Source: Umezawaea endophytica
GTDB lineage: Bacteria > Actinomycetota > Actinomycetes > Mycobacteriales > Pseudonocardiaceae
Direction of reading: 5' to 3'
NCBI RefSeq assembly: GCF_025061645.1
Contig: NZ_JANYMP010000001.1
Coordinates: 1 to 64,000 of the forward strand
DNA: 64,000 nt
Of the stretch, positions 41,709 through 49,921 are shown piece after piece; positions within the stretch are counted from its first letter, which is position 1, and every line of letters starts with the position of its first letter. A program made the position numbers and the translations under genes. A model generated the notes under the pieces. It was not told where the DNA came from and searched no databases. It saw only the letters and a program-made list of their open reading frames with translations.

Positions 41709-42824
41709 TCAGCGGCGGGACGCCCCGGCGAGGGTGGAGCGCAGGGTGGAGTAGGCGGGTTTGCGGGAGAAGTCCTCCCACATCACGGTCGCCGCGCCCT
41801 GGCCCTGGAAGAACACCGGGACCCACGAGTACTTGTCGGTGAAGCCCCAGATCGTGAACGAGTCGCAGCCCTCGACGTTCAGGCACGCGGTGAGGGTGCG
41901 GTTGTAGTAGTCGGCCTGCTGGGCGAGCTGCGCCTCGGTCGGGACCCCGCCCTCCGGCAGGTCCATCCGGACGTCCAGCTCGGTGATGGCGGTGTCCAGG
42001 CCCAGCGCGGAGAACCGCCGCAGGTTGGTCTCCAGGTCACCGGGGAAGCCGTAGCGGATGCTCAGGTGCGCCTGCGCGGAGAAGCCGTGCACGGGGACGC
42101 GCTGGGCCCGCAGCCGCTTGATCAGCGCGAGGTAGGCGTCGCTCTTGGCGTTGACGCTCTCCACGCCGTAGTCGTTGAAGAAGAGCTTGGCACCGGGATC
42201 GGCCTCGTGCGCCCAGCGGAACGCGTCGGCGATGATGTCGGGACCGAGTTCGCGGAGCCAGATGTTGTCGGTGGTGCGCAGTTCGCCGGTGTCGGTGAAG
42301 ATCTCGTTGGCCACGTCCCACTGCTGGACGCTGCCCCGGTAGCGCCCGACGACCTTCTTGACGTGGTCGCGGAGGATCGAGCGCAGCTCGGCCTTGGAGA
42401 AGCCGCCCTGCTCCAGCCAGGCGGGGTTCTGGCTGTGCCACAGCAGCGTGTGCCCGCGCACGACCTGCCGGTTCTGCTTGGCGAACCGGACGATCTTGTC
42501 GGCCATGCCGAAGTTGTAGCGGTCGCGCTCCGGGTGGATGTACTCCCACTTCATCTGGTTCTCGGCCGACACGGAGCCGAACTCCGCCGCGAGCACCTTC
42601 CGGTACTCGCGGTCGGAGGTGAAGGGGTCGGGGTAGGGCTGGGACTCGTGGTGACCGCCACCCGCGACGGCGGTGCCGATGAAGAACCCCCTCGGCGCCG
42701 CTTGGCGCAGGGTGTCCTTGCGGGTGTGGCCGAGCGGTTGGACGTCGGCCGCGGCCACGGGGATCAGGGGGACCGACAGCGCCACGGCGGTGAACGCCGC
42801 GGCGGCCAGACGGGTCGGCTTCAT
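41709..42824 (-). CDS. secreted endo-1,4-beta-xylanase, GH10
   Basis: 371 residues with a signal peptide (about 1-26, ending VAAA). The GH10 barrel: acid/base Glu174 in QQWDVANEIF, nucleophile Glu282 in ITELDVRMDLP, plus GHTLLWHSQNPAW and NDYGVES. It cuts xylan backbones outside the cell. There is no attached binding domain. The promoter carries CGAAACTTTCG and GAAAGTTTC elements, motifs reported upstream of actinomycete xylanase genes. The SGNH esterase gene follows. Confidence 0.95.
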   Translation of the reverse strand: MKPTRLAAAAFTAVALSVPLIPVAAADVQPLGHTRKDTLRQAAPRGFFIGTAVAGGGHHESQPYPDPFTSDREYRKVLAAEFGSVSAENQMKWEYIHPERDRYNFGMADKIVRFAKQNRQVVRGHTLLWHSQNPAWLEQGGFSKAELRSILRDHVKKVVGRYRGSVQQWDVANEIFTDTGELRTTDNIWLRELGPDIIADAFRWAHEADPGAKLFFNDYGVESVNAKSDAYLALIKRLRAQRVPVHGFSAQAHLSIRYGFPGDLETNLRRFSALGLDTAITELDVRMDLPEGGVPTEAQLAQQADYYNRTLTACLNVEGCDSFTIWGFTDKYSWVPVFFQGQGAATVMWEDFSRKPAYSTLRSTLAGASRR

Positions 42825-42857
42825 CAGGCTCTCGCTTCCTTGCGACGGGCTTGATCT

Positions 42858-42888
42858 CGAAACTTTCGATTCACCAGGGGAAAGTTTC
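42858..42888. promoter_or_regulatory. paired xylanase operator motifs
   Basis: CGAAACTTTCG (perfect 11-bp palindrome, 42858-42868) and GAAAGTTTC (42880-42888), centres 21 bp apart (two helix turns), 34-64 bp before the GH10 ATG. The same core precedes the CE15 gene. Confidence 0.7.
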
Positions 42889-43026
42889 TGAGTTGCCGGA
42901 CCTTAAAATGCCGCCGTCGTCACCGTCAAGGGCCGACCGGCCCGCCTTGATCGGTCCACGGGCCGCCTACCAACGCCACTCGAACGAGTCGAGCGGCCGG
43001 ACGGGTGATCGACCTACGATTCGGCG

Positions 43027-43617
43027 ATGGCGACGACGGGCAGGCCGAGGGAGTTCGTCCTGGAGGACGCCCTCGACCGCGCCGTCGTGGTGTTCTGGCG
43101 GCTGGGGTACGAGGGCACGAGGCTCGACGACCTGACCACCGCCATGGGCATCAACCGGCCGAGCCTCTACAACGCCTTCGGCAACAAGGAGGCCACGTTC
43201 CGCCTCGCCGTCCTGCGGTACGCCGACACCGAGATGGCGTACCTGGCCGACGCCGTCGCCCAGCCGACCGCCCGAGCCGCCGCCGCCCGCTACCTGAGCG
43301 CCAACCTGGTCGCCATCACCACGCCCGGCAAACCGCCCGGCTGCCTGACCGTCCAAGGTGGACTGACGGGCGGCGGGGCCGACGAGCGGCGGGCGGCCGA
43401 ACTGCTGGCGGACTGCCGCGCCGCCGCGGAGGTCCGGCTGGCCCAGCGCCTGCACGCCGCGCTCGTCGACGGCGACCTGCCCCGCACCGAACGCCCGGCG
43501 GACCTGGCGAGGTACCTCTTCACCGTCACGGCGGGCCTGGCCGTGCAGGCGGCGGCGGGCGCGACCCGGCAGCAGCTCAGCCCGGTGGTCGACCGAACCC
43601 TCAGCGCGTTCCCCTGA
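43027..43617 (+). CDS. TetR-family regulator (AcrR-like)
   Basis: 196 residues starting MATTGRPREFVLEDALDRAV. HTH (about 15-60): LDDLTTAMGINRPSLYNAFG, with the pattern VFWRLGYEGT typical of the TetR group that ends TetR_C_33-like (segment PGCLTVQGGLTGG). Such regulators often control adjacent oxidoreductases, but none is next to it here, so its target is unknown. Divergent from the GH10 gene across 202 bp; a role in xylanase control is possible but unsupported. Confidence 0.9.
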   Translation: MATTGRPREFVLEDALDRAVVVFWRLGYEGTRLDDLTTAMGINRPSLYNAFGNKEATFRLAVLRYADTEMAYLADAVAQPTARAAAARYLSANLVAITTPGKPPGCLTVQGGLTGGGADERRAAELLADCRAAAEVRLAQRLHAALVDGDLPRTERPADLARYLFTVTAGLAVQAAAGATRQQLSPVVDRTLSAFP

Positions 43618-43695
43618 CCCCCGGCGCGGGCAACGCCTCAGCGCGTTCGCCTGACCGGGCCGCCGATCCCACCGCCACCGCGGGCAGGCGGCACC

Positions 43696-44559
43696 TCAGC
43701 GCATCCGCACGACCGGGTCGCCGATCTCGTGCGTGCGGTACTCGCGCAGGGCCCGCAGGTGGACCGCGACCCACGTGCGGAACGGCCGCCACGCCTCGGC
43801 CACGTCAACCGGTGAACGGTCCGCGCCGTACCGGTGGGCGATCTCGTCGTTCAGCCTGTGTTCGTTGCGCGGCAGCGCGTCCGGCGCGTTGGCGCCGCGG
43901 ATCACGACGAGTTCCGCCGCGAACGGCCCGAGCCCCTTGACCTCCTGGACCGCCCGCACGGCGGCGTCGGGGTCCATCGCGCGGAGCGCGGCGCCGTCGA
44001 GGAGCCCGTCCAGCGCGGCGTCGGCGACCGCTCGCAGGTACTCCGCCTTGCGGCCGGGCAGGTCGAGGTCCAGCGCTCGCAGCGCTTCCGGGGCGGGGAA
44101 CGCGCCGTCCTCGCCCACGAACGAGTCGCGCAGCGCCGCGGCCTGGACGATCCGCGTGCGCTGCGACAGCACGGCCCACGCCGCCGCCTCGTACGGCGAG
44201 TGGAACCCGCACGGCCGCAGGCCGGGCAGCCGCCGCTGGGCGTCGGCGACGACCGGGTCGCGGCGGCCGACCTCGGGCCAGCCGCGGGCGTCGACGTCCA
44301 GGGACAGGAACCGGCTGGTCTGCGCGGCGGCCAGGTCGAGGTCGCCGTCGCCGGTCACGGTGATCACCGCCGTGCTCCCCCGCTGGACGACGCGCGCCTC
44401 GGCGCTGCTCCAGTCGCCGTCGACGCGGAACACCGTCCGCAGCTCGTCGGAGCGCTCCTGGGAGGCCAGCGCGTCGGGCGCGAAGCCTTCCCAGAAGCGC
44501 TTCCCGGTGTCCAGCGACCACGGTCCGAGCACGTCGACGGTCAGCTCGTGGCGCGCCAC
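43696..44559 (-). CDS. DNA-3-methyladenine glycosylase 2 family (AlkA-like, HhH-GPD)
   Basis: 287 residues with a GTG start one base after the VOC gene stop. The N-terminal ~100 residues form an AlkA-like beta domain (DGDLDLAAAQTSRFLSLD). The HhH-GPD region has WAVLSQRTRIVQAAALRDSF, then the hairpin VKGLGPFAAELVVIRGANAP and the catalytic-type Asp in NAPDALPRNE. It would excise alkylated bases in base-excision repair. The missing FeS cluster cysteines agree with the AlkA branch. Operon with a VOC protein under a MarR-type regulator suggests response to electrophiles or alkylating agents. Confidence 0.88.
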   Translation of the reverse strand: MARHELTVDVLGPWSLDTGKRFWEGFAPDALASQERSDELRTVFRVDGDWSSAEARVVQRGSTAVITVTGDGDLDLAAAQTSRFLSLDVDARGWPEVGRRDPVVADAQRRLPGLRPCGFHSPYEAAAWAVLSQRTRIVQAAALRDSFVGEDGAFPAPEALRALDLDLPGRKAEYLRAVADAALDGLLDGAALRAMDPDAAVRAVQEVKGLGPFAAELVVIRGANAPDALPRNEHRLNDEIAHRYGADRSPVDVAEAWRPFRTWVAVHLRALREYRTHEIGDPVVRMR

Positions 44560-44560
44560 G

Positions 44561-44932
44561 TCAGGCCTTGTCGTGGACGGTCACCACGTAGCCGTCGGGG
44601 TCGGCGAACGAGAACGTGCGCCCGAACGGGCTGTCGAACGGGGGCGCGGCGATCGGGACGCCGGCGGCGGCCAGGTCGTCGTGCAGGGCCTGGGCGTCGT
44701 CGGAGCCCAGCCACAGCGCGACACCCAGTCCCGGTCGCGGGGTCGCGGCTTCGAGGTCCACGCCGGGCAGCGGTTCGCGCACCGCGAACGGGATCGGCGC
44801 GGTGTCGAACACCACCGCGCCGGGCGGGGTGACGGGTGCCCGGCGCAGCCCGAGGCGGGTCTCGTAGAACTCGGCGGAGCGGTCGAGGTCGCGCACTTGC
44901 AGAGCCAGGAAGTCGGGTCCGGTGATGGTCAT
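44561..44932 (-). CDS. VOC-superfamily (glyoxalase/bleomycin-resistance) protein
   Basis: 123 residues starting MTITGPDFLALQVRDLDRSA. The ATG at 44932 is preferred to a GTG 12 bases upstream because GGAGG lies between them. Two beta-alpha-beta-beta-beta halves are seen: FYETRLGLRR in the first and FGRTFSFADPDGYVVTVHD in the second. VOC proteins are metal enzymes or drug binders; a lactoylglutathione lyase-like or binding role cannot be decided. First gene of the operon with the AlkA-like glycosylase, with twin MarR-type palindromes directly upstream. Confidence 0.88.
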   Translation of the reverse strand: MTITGPDFLALQVRDLDRSAEFYETRLGLRRAPVTPPGAVVFDTAPIPFAVREPLPGVDLEAATPRPGLGVALWLGSDDAQALHDDLAAAGVPIAAPPFDSPFGRTFSFADPDGYVVTVHDKA

Positions 44933-44948
44933 GTCGTCCTCCACTTGA

Positions 44949-44966
44949 ATGTCAGCGTGTTGACAT
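44949..44966. promoter_or_regulatory. MarR-type operator 1
   Basis: ATGTCA-N6-TGACAT, perfect 6-bp arms, 16 bases upstream of the VOC start. Same design as the site 27 bp away. Confidence 0.85.
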
Positions 44967-44975
44967 CCAGAAGCT

Positions 44976-44993
44976 ATGTCATGATGCTGACAT
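44976..44993. promoter_or_regulatory. MarR-type operator 2, overlapping the marR start
   Basis: ATGTCA-N6-TGACAT; its last bases form the ATG of the MarR gene. Binding here would block transcription or translation start of the regulator, giving tight autorepression. Confidence 0.85.
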
Positions 44994-45441
44994 GAGTCAA
45001 GTCGAGCAGGTCGGCCCCCTGGACAAGGCGGTGGGTTACACGCTGAAACGAGCGGCCACCGCGCTGCGCACGGCCATGGACGCCGCGCTCCAGCCGCTGG
45101 GCCTGACCGTGCCGCAGTACTCCTGCCTCGAGGTGCTCTCGCAGCGGCCGGGGCTGTCCAACGCCGAGCTGGCCCGAGCCGTGTTCGTCACCCGCCAGTC
45201 GATGAACCTGGTGCTGCGCGGCTTGCAGGACCGCGGCCTGGTCACCCGCCCGACGACCGCGCCACACGGCCGCGCCCTGCCCACCTCCCTCACCGCCGAC
45301 GGCGACGAGCACCTGCGCGCCGCCAGCGCGGCCGTGCGGGCGGTGGAGAAGCGCATGCTCGCCCCGCTCTCCGCGAGCAGGCAGGACCGACTGCTGCACG
45401 ACCTCACCGCCTGCGTCGACGCGCTCACCCCCGAGGACTGA
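44992..45441 (+). CDS. MarR-family regulator of the VOC/AlkA operon
   Basis: 149 residues starting MSQVEQVGPLDKAVGYTLKR. Winged HTH (about 45-105): QYSCLEVLSQRPGLSNAELA, RAVFVTRQSMNLVLRGLQDR and GLVTRPTTAPHGRALPTSLT (wing). No Cys near the N-terminus, so thiol sensing of the OhrR kind is unlikely. Divergent from the VOC/AlkA operon over two identical-format palindromes; it most likely represses both directions. Confidence 0.93.
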   Translation: MSQVEQVGPLDKAVGYTLKRAATALRTAMDAALQPLGLTVPQYSCLEVLSQRPGLSNAELARAVFVTRQSMNLVLRGLQDRGLVTRPTTAPHGRALPTSLTADGDEHLRAASAAVRAVEKRMLAPLSASRQDRLLHDLTACVDALTPED

Positions 45442-45475
45442 TCACCGCAGGTACACGAACGCGGGCGGCACGGGC

Positions 45476-46405
45476 TCACCTCCGGCTGACGCCGTCCACC
45501 GCCCCCGGACCGTCCACGATGGACAGGAACGCCCGTGTGGCTGGCGACGGGGTGACGCCGGTCGCCGTCGCCGCGTAGACCTGCCGCGGCGGGATGTCGT
45601 CGGGGTGCAGCCGGGCCAGCACGAGGTCCGGTCGTACGGCGTCCGCGATCAGCGACGGGATCAGGGTGATGCCGACCCCGGCGGCGACGAAGCCCTGCTT
45701 GGCGATCCAGTCGCGCGCCACGAAACCGATCCTGGGCCGGAACCCGGTGCGCAGGCACGAGCTGATCAGCGTGTCCTCGGGGCGGGAACTGCCCGCGATC
45801 CACTCCTCGTCGGCCAGGTCGGTCAGCCGGACCTGGCGGACGCCCGCCAAGCGGTGGCCGCGGGGCAGGGCGACGTGCATGTGGTCGTCGCACAGCCAGC
45901 GCAGGTCGACCCCCTCGACCTGGCGCGCGGTCGGGTAGCTGACGACGGCCACGTCGACCTCGCCCTTCCCGAGCAGCCCGACCAGGACCTGGCTGAACGC
46001 CTCGCGCAGGGTCACCGTGACGTCGGGGTGCCTGCGCCGGAACGTCGCGACCGCCCGCGGGACCAGTGCCGCGTCGGCGGTGGCGAAGGCACCGACGCGC
46101 AGCCGTCCGGTCGTCAACTCCTGGAGGTCCGCGAGTTCCCGGCGGGCCGCGCCGAGGTGTTCCAGGACCACCTGGGCGTGGCCCAGCAGGCGCCTGCCGA
46201 GCTCGGTGAGCCGGACGCCGCGCGGCAGGCGGTCGAACAGGACGGCGCCCGCCTCCGCCTCCAGCGCCGAGATCTGCCGGGAGACGGCCGACTGGGTGTA
46301 GTCCAGCTCGGCCGCCGCGGCGGTGAAGGAACCGAGTCGGGCCACCTCGACGAACACCCCGAGGAGCGAGGTGGACAAGTCATGCTGACGGGGCATGGCA
46401 GCCAT
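45476..46405 (-). CDS. LysR-family transcriptional regulator
   Basis: 309 residues from the ATG at 46405 (MAAMPRQHDLSTSLLGVFVE); an ATG 9 bases later is possible. The HTH (about 10-70) has FVEVARLGSFTAAAAELDYT and QSAVSRQISALEAEAGAVLF. The effector domain begins GRLRVGAFATADAALVPRAV. Divergent from an NAD-dependent dehydrogenase across 48 bp, the standard layout for a LysR activator and its target; the inducer is unknown. Confidence 0.93.
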   Translation of the reverse strand: MAAMPRQHDLSTSLLGVFVEVARLGSFTAAAAELDYTQSAVSRQISALEAEAGAVLFDRLPRGVRLTELGRRLLGHAQVVLEHLGAARRELADLQELTTGRLRVGAFATADAALVPRAVATFRRRHPDVTVTLREAFSQVLVGLLGKGEVDVAVVSYPTARQVEGVDLRWLCDDHMHVALPRGHRLAGVRQVRLTDLADEEWIAGSSRPEDTLISSCLRTGFRPRIGFVARDWIAKQGFVAAGVGITLIPSLIADAVRPDLVLARLHPDDIPPRQVYAATATGVTPSPATRAFLSIVDGPGAVDGVSRR

Positions 46406-46453
46406 GCTAGACATTCGCTTCTCGCACCGCGCGGTCCGGCCTAGCGTGGGGGC

Positions 46454-47263
46454 ATGGACAAGAACACCAGGATCGCGTTCCTCGGACTGGGCACGATGGG
46501 CGCGCCGATGGCCGGGCGCGTGCTGGCCGCCGGCTACCCGTTGACGGTCTGGAACCGCACGCCGGAGCGGGCGGACGACCTCCGCGCACGGGGCGCCACC
46601 GTCGCCGGGTCGCCCGCCGACGCGGTGCGCGACGCCGACGTCGTCGTCACCATGCTCGCCGACCCCGCGGCCGTGCGGGAGGTGGTCGCGGCCGTCGTGC
46701 CCGCGCTGCGCCCCGGCGCCCACCTCGTCGACGCCTCCACCGTCGGCCCCGACGTCGTGCGCGAGGTCGCCGCCCTGCTGCCCGCGGGCGTGACGCTCGT
46801 CGACGCCCCGGTGATGGGCAGCGCCGACCGGGCCGCCACCGGCGAACTGTCGCTGCTGGTCGGCGGCGACGCCGACGCGGTCACCCCGCTCCTGTCGGTG
46901 TTCGGCGCGATCACCCGCACCGGCGAGCTGGGCACCGGCGCGGCGCTGAAGCTCGTGCTGATCAACGCCGTCGTGGTGGGCGTGACCGCGGTGGCCGAGG
47001 CGATGACCCTCGCCGACGCGCTCGGCCTGCCGGAGGACCTGACCAAGGGGGCGTTGGCGGTCTCGCCGCTGGCGGGTCTGGCGGGCCGCGCCTTCGCCAC
47101 CGGCGCCCACTTCCCGATCCGCCTGGCCGCGAAGGACGTCGGACTCGCCGCGGCCGCCGCGTCGCTGCCGCTGTCGAGCACCGTCCACAAGCGACTCACC
47201 GAGCCGGGTGTGCCCGGTGACGAGGACCTGGGCCGGATCGTCGACCACCTCCGGAAGGCCTGA
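46454..47263 (+). CDS. NAD(P)-dependent beta-hydroxyacid dehydrogenase (3-hydroxyisobutyrate dehydrogenase-like)
   Basis: 269 residues starting MDKNTRIAFLGLGTMGAPMA. N-terminal Rossmann domain with GLGTMG and WNRTPERAD (Arg after strand 2 suggests NADP+). The substrate motif DAPVMGSADRAATGELSLLVGG is seen as DAPVMGSADRAATGELSLLV, and the catalytic Lys lies in GAALKLVLINAVV. The C-terminal domain is helical and slightly short for the family. It oxidises or reduces small beta-hydroxy acids or imines. Probably activated by the divergent LysR regulator. Confidence 0.9.
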   Translation: MDKNTRIAFLGLGTMGAPMAGRVLAAGYPLTVWNRTPERADDLRARGATVAGSPADAVRDADVVVTMLADPAAVREVVAAVVPALRPGAHLVDASTVGPDVVREVAALLPAGVTLVDAPVMGSADRAATGELSLLVGGDADAVTPLLSVFGAITRTGELGTGAALKLVLINAVVVGVTAVAEAMTLADALGLPEDLTKGALAVSPLAGLAGRAFATGAHFPIRLAAKDVGLAAAAASLPLSSTVHKRLTEPGVPGDEDLGRIVDHLRKA

Positions 47264-47298
47264 ACAGCGACCCGTCCGTCCACACAGGACCCATCGAG

Positions 47299-47323
47299 GC
47301 CGTCGGCGACGCTCGCCGACGGC
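47299..47323 (+). terminator. hairpin terminator after the dehydrogenase
   Basis: 11-bp perfect stem GCCGTCGGCGA / TCGCCGACGGC with a 3-base loop, followed by TTCGTC. Lies 36 bases after the stop. Confidence 0.7.
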
Positions 47324-47456
47324 TTCGTCGCGTCCGCCGTACACCGATCACGGCACCACTGGCGCGCGACGGGGCCGACGAACAACCTTCCGCGCACCCG
47401 TCGTAGACGAAGGTCGACGTCCACGTCCGACCTTGGTCGGAAAGTTTCCACCGAGC

Positions 47457-47487
47457 TTGACCGTGCCGTTACGGCATGGTTTCCACT
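47457..47487 (+). promoter_or_regulatory. MerR-type promoter with 19-bp spacer
   Basis: TTGACC (47457-47462), then 19 bases containing the palindrome TGCCG-TTA-CGGCA, then TCCACT as a possible -10. Over-long spacers with a central dyad are the hallmark of MerR-family activated promoters; it sits 50 bp before the merR gene. The -10 match is weak. Confidence 0.4.
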
Positions 47488-47537
47488 TGGTGCGTCGACG
47501 TGACCGCGTCGACGCAGCCGAGTACCGGGGGGCCGTC

Positions 47538-48254
47538 GTGGGATGGAGCACCAACCAGCTCGCCGACCTCGCGGACACGACGCTGCGCACCATCCGGCAC
47601 TACCACGAGGTCGGGCTGCTCACCGAGCCCGAACGCAGGCCCAACGGCTACAAGAGCTACGGCGTGGCCCACCTGGTGCGCGTGCTGCGGATCAAGCGCC
47701 TCACCGGGCTCGGGCTGTCGCTCGCCCAGATCGCCGAGTTGGGCGACGCGGACGAGCACCCCGGCGCGGCGCTGCGCAGGCTCGACGCCGAACTGGCCGC
47801 GACGATCGACCGCCTCCAGCGGGCGCGGGCGGACCTCGCGCTGATCCTGCGCCAGGAGAAGGTGACCGACCTGCCGGTCGACATCGCCTCGACGATCGCC
47901 GAGGCGGACCTGTCTCCGCAGGAACGCTCGTTGACCACGCTGATGGCCCAGCTCGTCTCGCCGGAGGCGATGTCCGCCTACGCCGAGGCGCTGGCGAGCT
48001 ACACCAAGGACCCCGCCAAGGCGGAGTTCGAGGCACTGCCCGTCGACGCGGACGAGGAAACCCGCCAGCGCCTGGCGGAACGCCTGCTCGCGCTCCCGTT
48101 CACCCAGGAGGTGCGCGCGATGTTCCCGGACGCCACCGCCATGTACGCCGGTGGGCCGCGGGGCGCGGAGTTCGCGATGAAGACGATGGGCAAGGTCGTC
48201 GTGGAGCTCTACAACAAGGCGCAGATCGACGTTCTGATCCGCATGAACGGCTGA
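47538..48254 (+). CDS. MerR-family regulator (TipA-like layout)
   Basis: 238 residues from the GTG at 47538 (VGWSTNQLADLADTTLRTIR). N-terminal MerR HTH (about 4-70): TLRTIRHYHEVGLLTEPERR and NGYKSYGVAHLVRVLRIKRL. A coiled region (about 80-115) is followed by an effector part of about 120 residues. No conserved metal Cys pair, so it is not a heavy-metal sensor. It is probably autoregulated from the promoter at 47457. The neighbouring secreted peptidase starts 56 bases after the stop and may be a target. Confidence 0.88.
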   Translation: MGWSTNQLADLADTTLRTIRHYHEVGLLTEPERRPNGYKSYGVAHLVRVLRIKRLTGLGLSLAQIAELGDADEHPGAALRRLDAELAATIDRLQRARADLALILRQEKVTDLPVDIASTIAEADLSPQERSLTTLMAQLVSPEAMSAYAEALASYTKDPAKAEFEALPVDADEETRQRLAERLLALPFTQEVRAMFPDATAMYAGGPRGAEFAMKTMGKVVVELYNKAQIDVLIRMNG

Positions 48255-48310
48255 GTTTTCCCAACTTCCGGCGCGCTGACGTGGCGCGCCACAGGGGGAG
48301 GTATTCGCAC

Positions 48311-49801
48311 ATGCGAACAACACTGTCCATGGTCGCGGTGATGACCGCCGCTGCCGCGCTGGTGGTACCGGGAGCGGCGTCGGCGACGCCCGCGACGACC
48401 GTCACGTGGGTCGAGTGCCCGGCGGACGTCGCGGCTCCCGGCCTGGAGTGCGGGACGCTCCGGGTGCCGTTGGACTACCGACGACCGGACGGCCGCGAGA
48501 TCGAGGTGATGATCTCGCGGCTGGCCAGCAAGAACCCGGAGAAGCGCCGGGGCGTCCTGCTCACCAACCCCGGCGGGCCGAACCCCGGCCTGACCTTCCC
48601 GGCGGACCTGAGGAGGGCAGGCCTGCCGCAGAGCGTGCAGGACGCGTACGACGTCATCGGCGTCGACCCGCGCGGCCTCGGCCACAGCACGCCCACGACG
48701 TGCGACCTGACGGAGGAGCAGCAGTTCGCGGGCAGCGTCCCGCCGTACGCCGTGACGCCCGCCGACGTGCGGAAGAGGGCGGACGAGGTGCGGCAGGTCG
48801 CGCGGCAGTGCGCCGCCGCGTCGACGGCGGACCTGGTGCCGCACAACACGACCGCGAACATCGCCCGCGACCTGGACCGGGTCCGCGCCGCGCTGGGTGA
48901 GCGGAAGGCGTCGTTCCTCGGCTACTCCTACGGCACGTACCTGGGCTCGGTGTACACCACGCTGTTCCCGCGGACGACCGACCGAGTCGTGATCGACAGC
49001 AACCTCGGCGCGGGCGGCTGGGACGTCGAGGGCGGCCGGATGTACGGCCGCGGCGTGGAGGACACGTTCCCGGACTTCGCGAAGTGGGCGGCCGCTCGCC
49101 CCGAGTTCGGCCTGGGCGGGACGCCGGAGCAGGTGCGGGCGAAGTACTTCGACATCGCCGCCCGCCTCGACGCGACGCCGTCGGTGGACGGCGTGACCGG
49201 TCCGCTGTTCCGGATGCTCACGTTCGGCGGCCTCTACTCCACCGCCGACGTCGCGTTCACCAAGCTCGCCGAGACGTGGCAGGCGCTGGACACCGGCGTC
49301 CCGCTGCCGCCCGCCGAGACGCCCGACCTCAGCGGACTGGAGAACCTGATCTCCGGGAGGCTCTCCGTGGTGTGCGGCGACTCCCGCTGGCCCAGGTCGG
49401 TGGCGACCTACGAGCACAACGTCGCCGTCGACCGCGTCCGCCACCCGATGTTCGGCGCGGCGGCGGCCAACATCTACCCGTGCGCCTTCTGGCCGGACCC
49501 GGTGGAGCAGCCCGTGCGGATCTCCGACCGCGGCCCGCGCAACGTGCTCATGGTGCAGAACGAGCGGGACCCCGCCACGCCGCTGGCGGGCGCGCTGTCG
49601 ACGCGCCGCGCGTTCGGTGACCGGGCGGCGATGCTGACCGTCGACCAGGGCGGGCACGGCGCCTACGTCTTCGGCGCGAACACCTGCGCGAACAACAAGG
49701 TCACCGAGTACCTGCTCGGCGGGCAACGACCGCACGACCTCACGTGCGCGGCCGAAGCCCCGACCACCACCACCGCCACCGGGCTCCCGCCCATCGGCTG
49801 A
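48311..49801 (+). CDS. secreted alpha/beta-hydrolase, Tap/Slp-type tripeptidyl aminopeptidase
   Basis: 496 residues starting MRTTLSMVAVMTAAAALVVP, signal peptide about 1-25, with GGAGG upstream. S33-type features: LECGTLRVPLDYRRPDG, LLTNPGGPNPG (oxyanion loop), FLGYSYGTYLGSVY with nucleophile Ser206, the acid in QNERDPATPL and His in DQGGHGAYV, and paired Cys. Streptomyces Tap/Slp enzymes remove tripeptides from secreted proteins. The C-terminus ends in a short Thr/Pro tail. A strong intrinsic terminator follows. Confidence 0.92.
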   Translation: MRTTLSMVAVMTAAAALVVPGAASATPATTVTWVECPADVAAPGLECGTLRVPLDYRRPDGREIEVMISRLASKNPEKRRGVLLTNPGGPNPGLTFPADLRRAGLPQSVQDAYDVIGVDPRGLGHSTPTTCDLTEEQQFAGSVPPYAVTPADVRKRADEVRQVARQCAAASTADLVPHNTTANIARDLDRVRAALGERKASFLGYSYGTYLGSVYTTLFPRTTDRVVIDSNLGAGGWDVEGGRMYGRGVEDTFPDFAKWAAARPEFGLGGTPEQVRAKYFDIAARLDATPSVDGVTGPLFRMLTFGGLYSTADVAFTKLAETWQALDTGVPLPPAETPDLSGLENLISGRLSVVCGDSRWPRSVATYEHNVAVDRVRHPMFGAAAANIYPCAFWPDPVEQPVRISDRGPRNVLMVQNERDPATPLAGALSTRRAFGDRAAMLTVDQGGHGAYVFGANTCANNKVTEYLLGGQRPHDLTCAAEAPTTTTATGLPPIG

Positions 49802-49811
49802 CCCCCACCCC

Positions 49812-49851
49812 GTGCGGGCCCACCCTCGTCGGGGGTGGGCCCGCACCTTTT
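49812..49851 (+). terminator. intrinsic terminator after the Tap-type gene
   Basis: 14-bp perfect stem GTGCGGGCCCACCC / GGGTGGGCCCGCAC, 7-base loop, followed by CTTTT: the most canonical rho-independent terminator in the window. Confidence 0.92.
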
Positions 49852-49921
49852 CGCGTGGTATTCCGGATTCATCCACCCCGGAACACGGACGTGAATCATC
49901 GTCGAACGGGTTCGACTGACG

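Noticed and set aside
43027-43617. TetR gene as the xylanase repressor
   Set aside because: The xylanase palindromes resemble known xylanase-promoter motifs and no TetR-type operator was seen between the genes; the link is unsupported.
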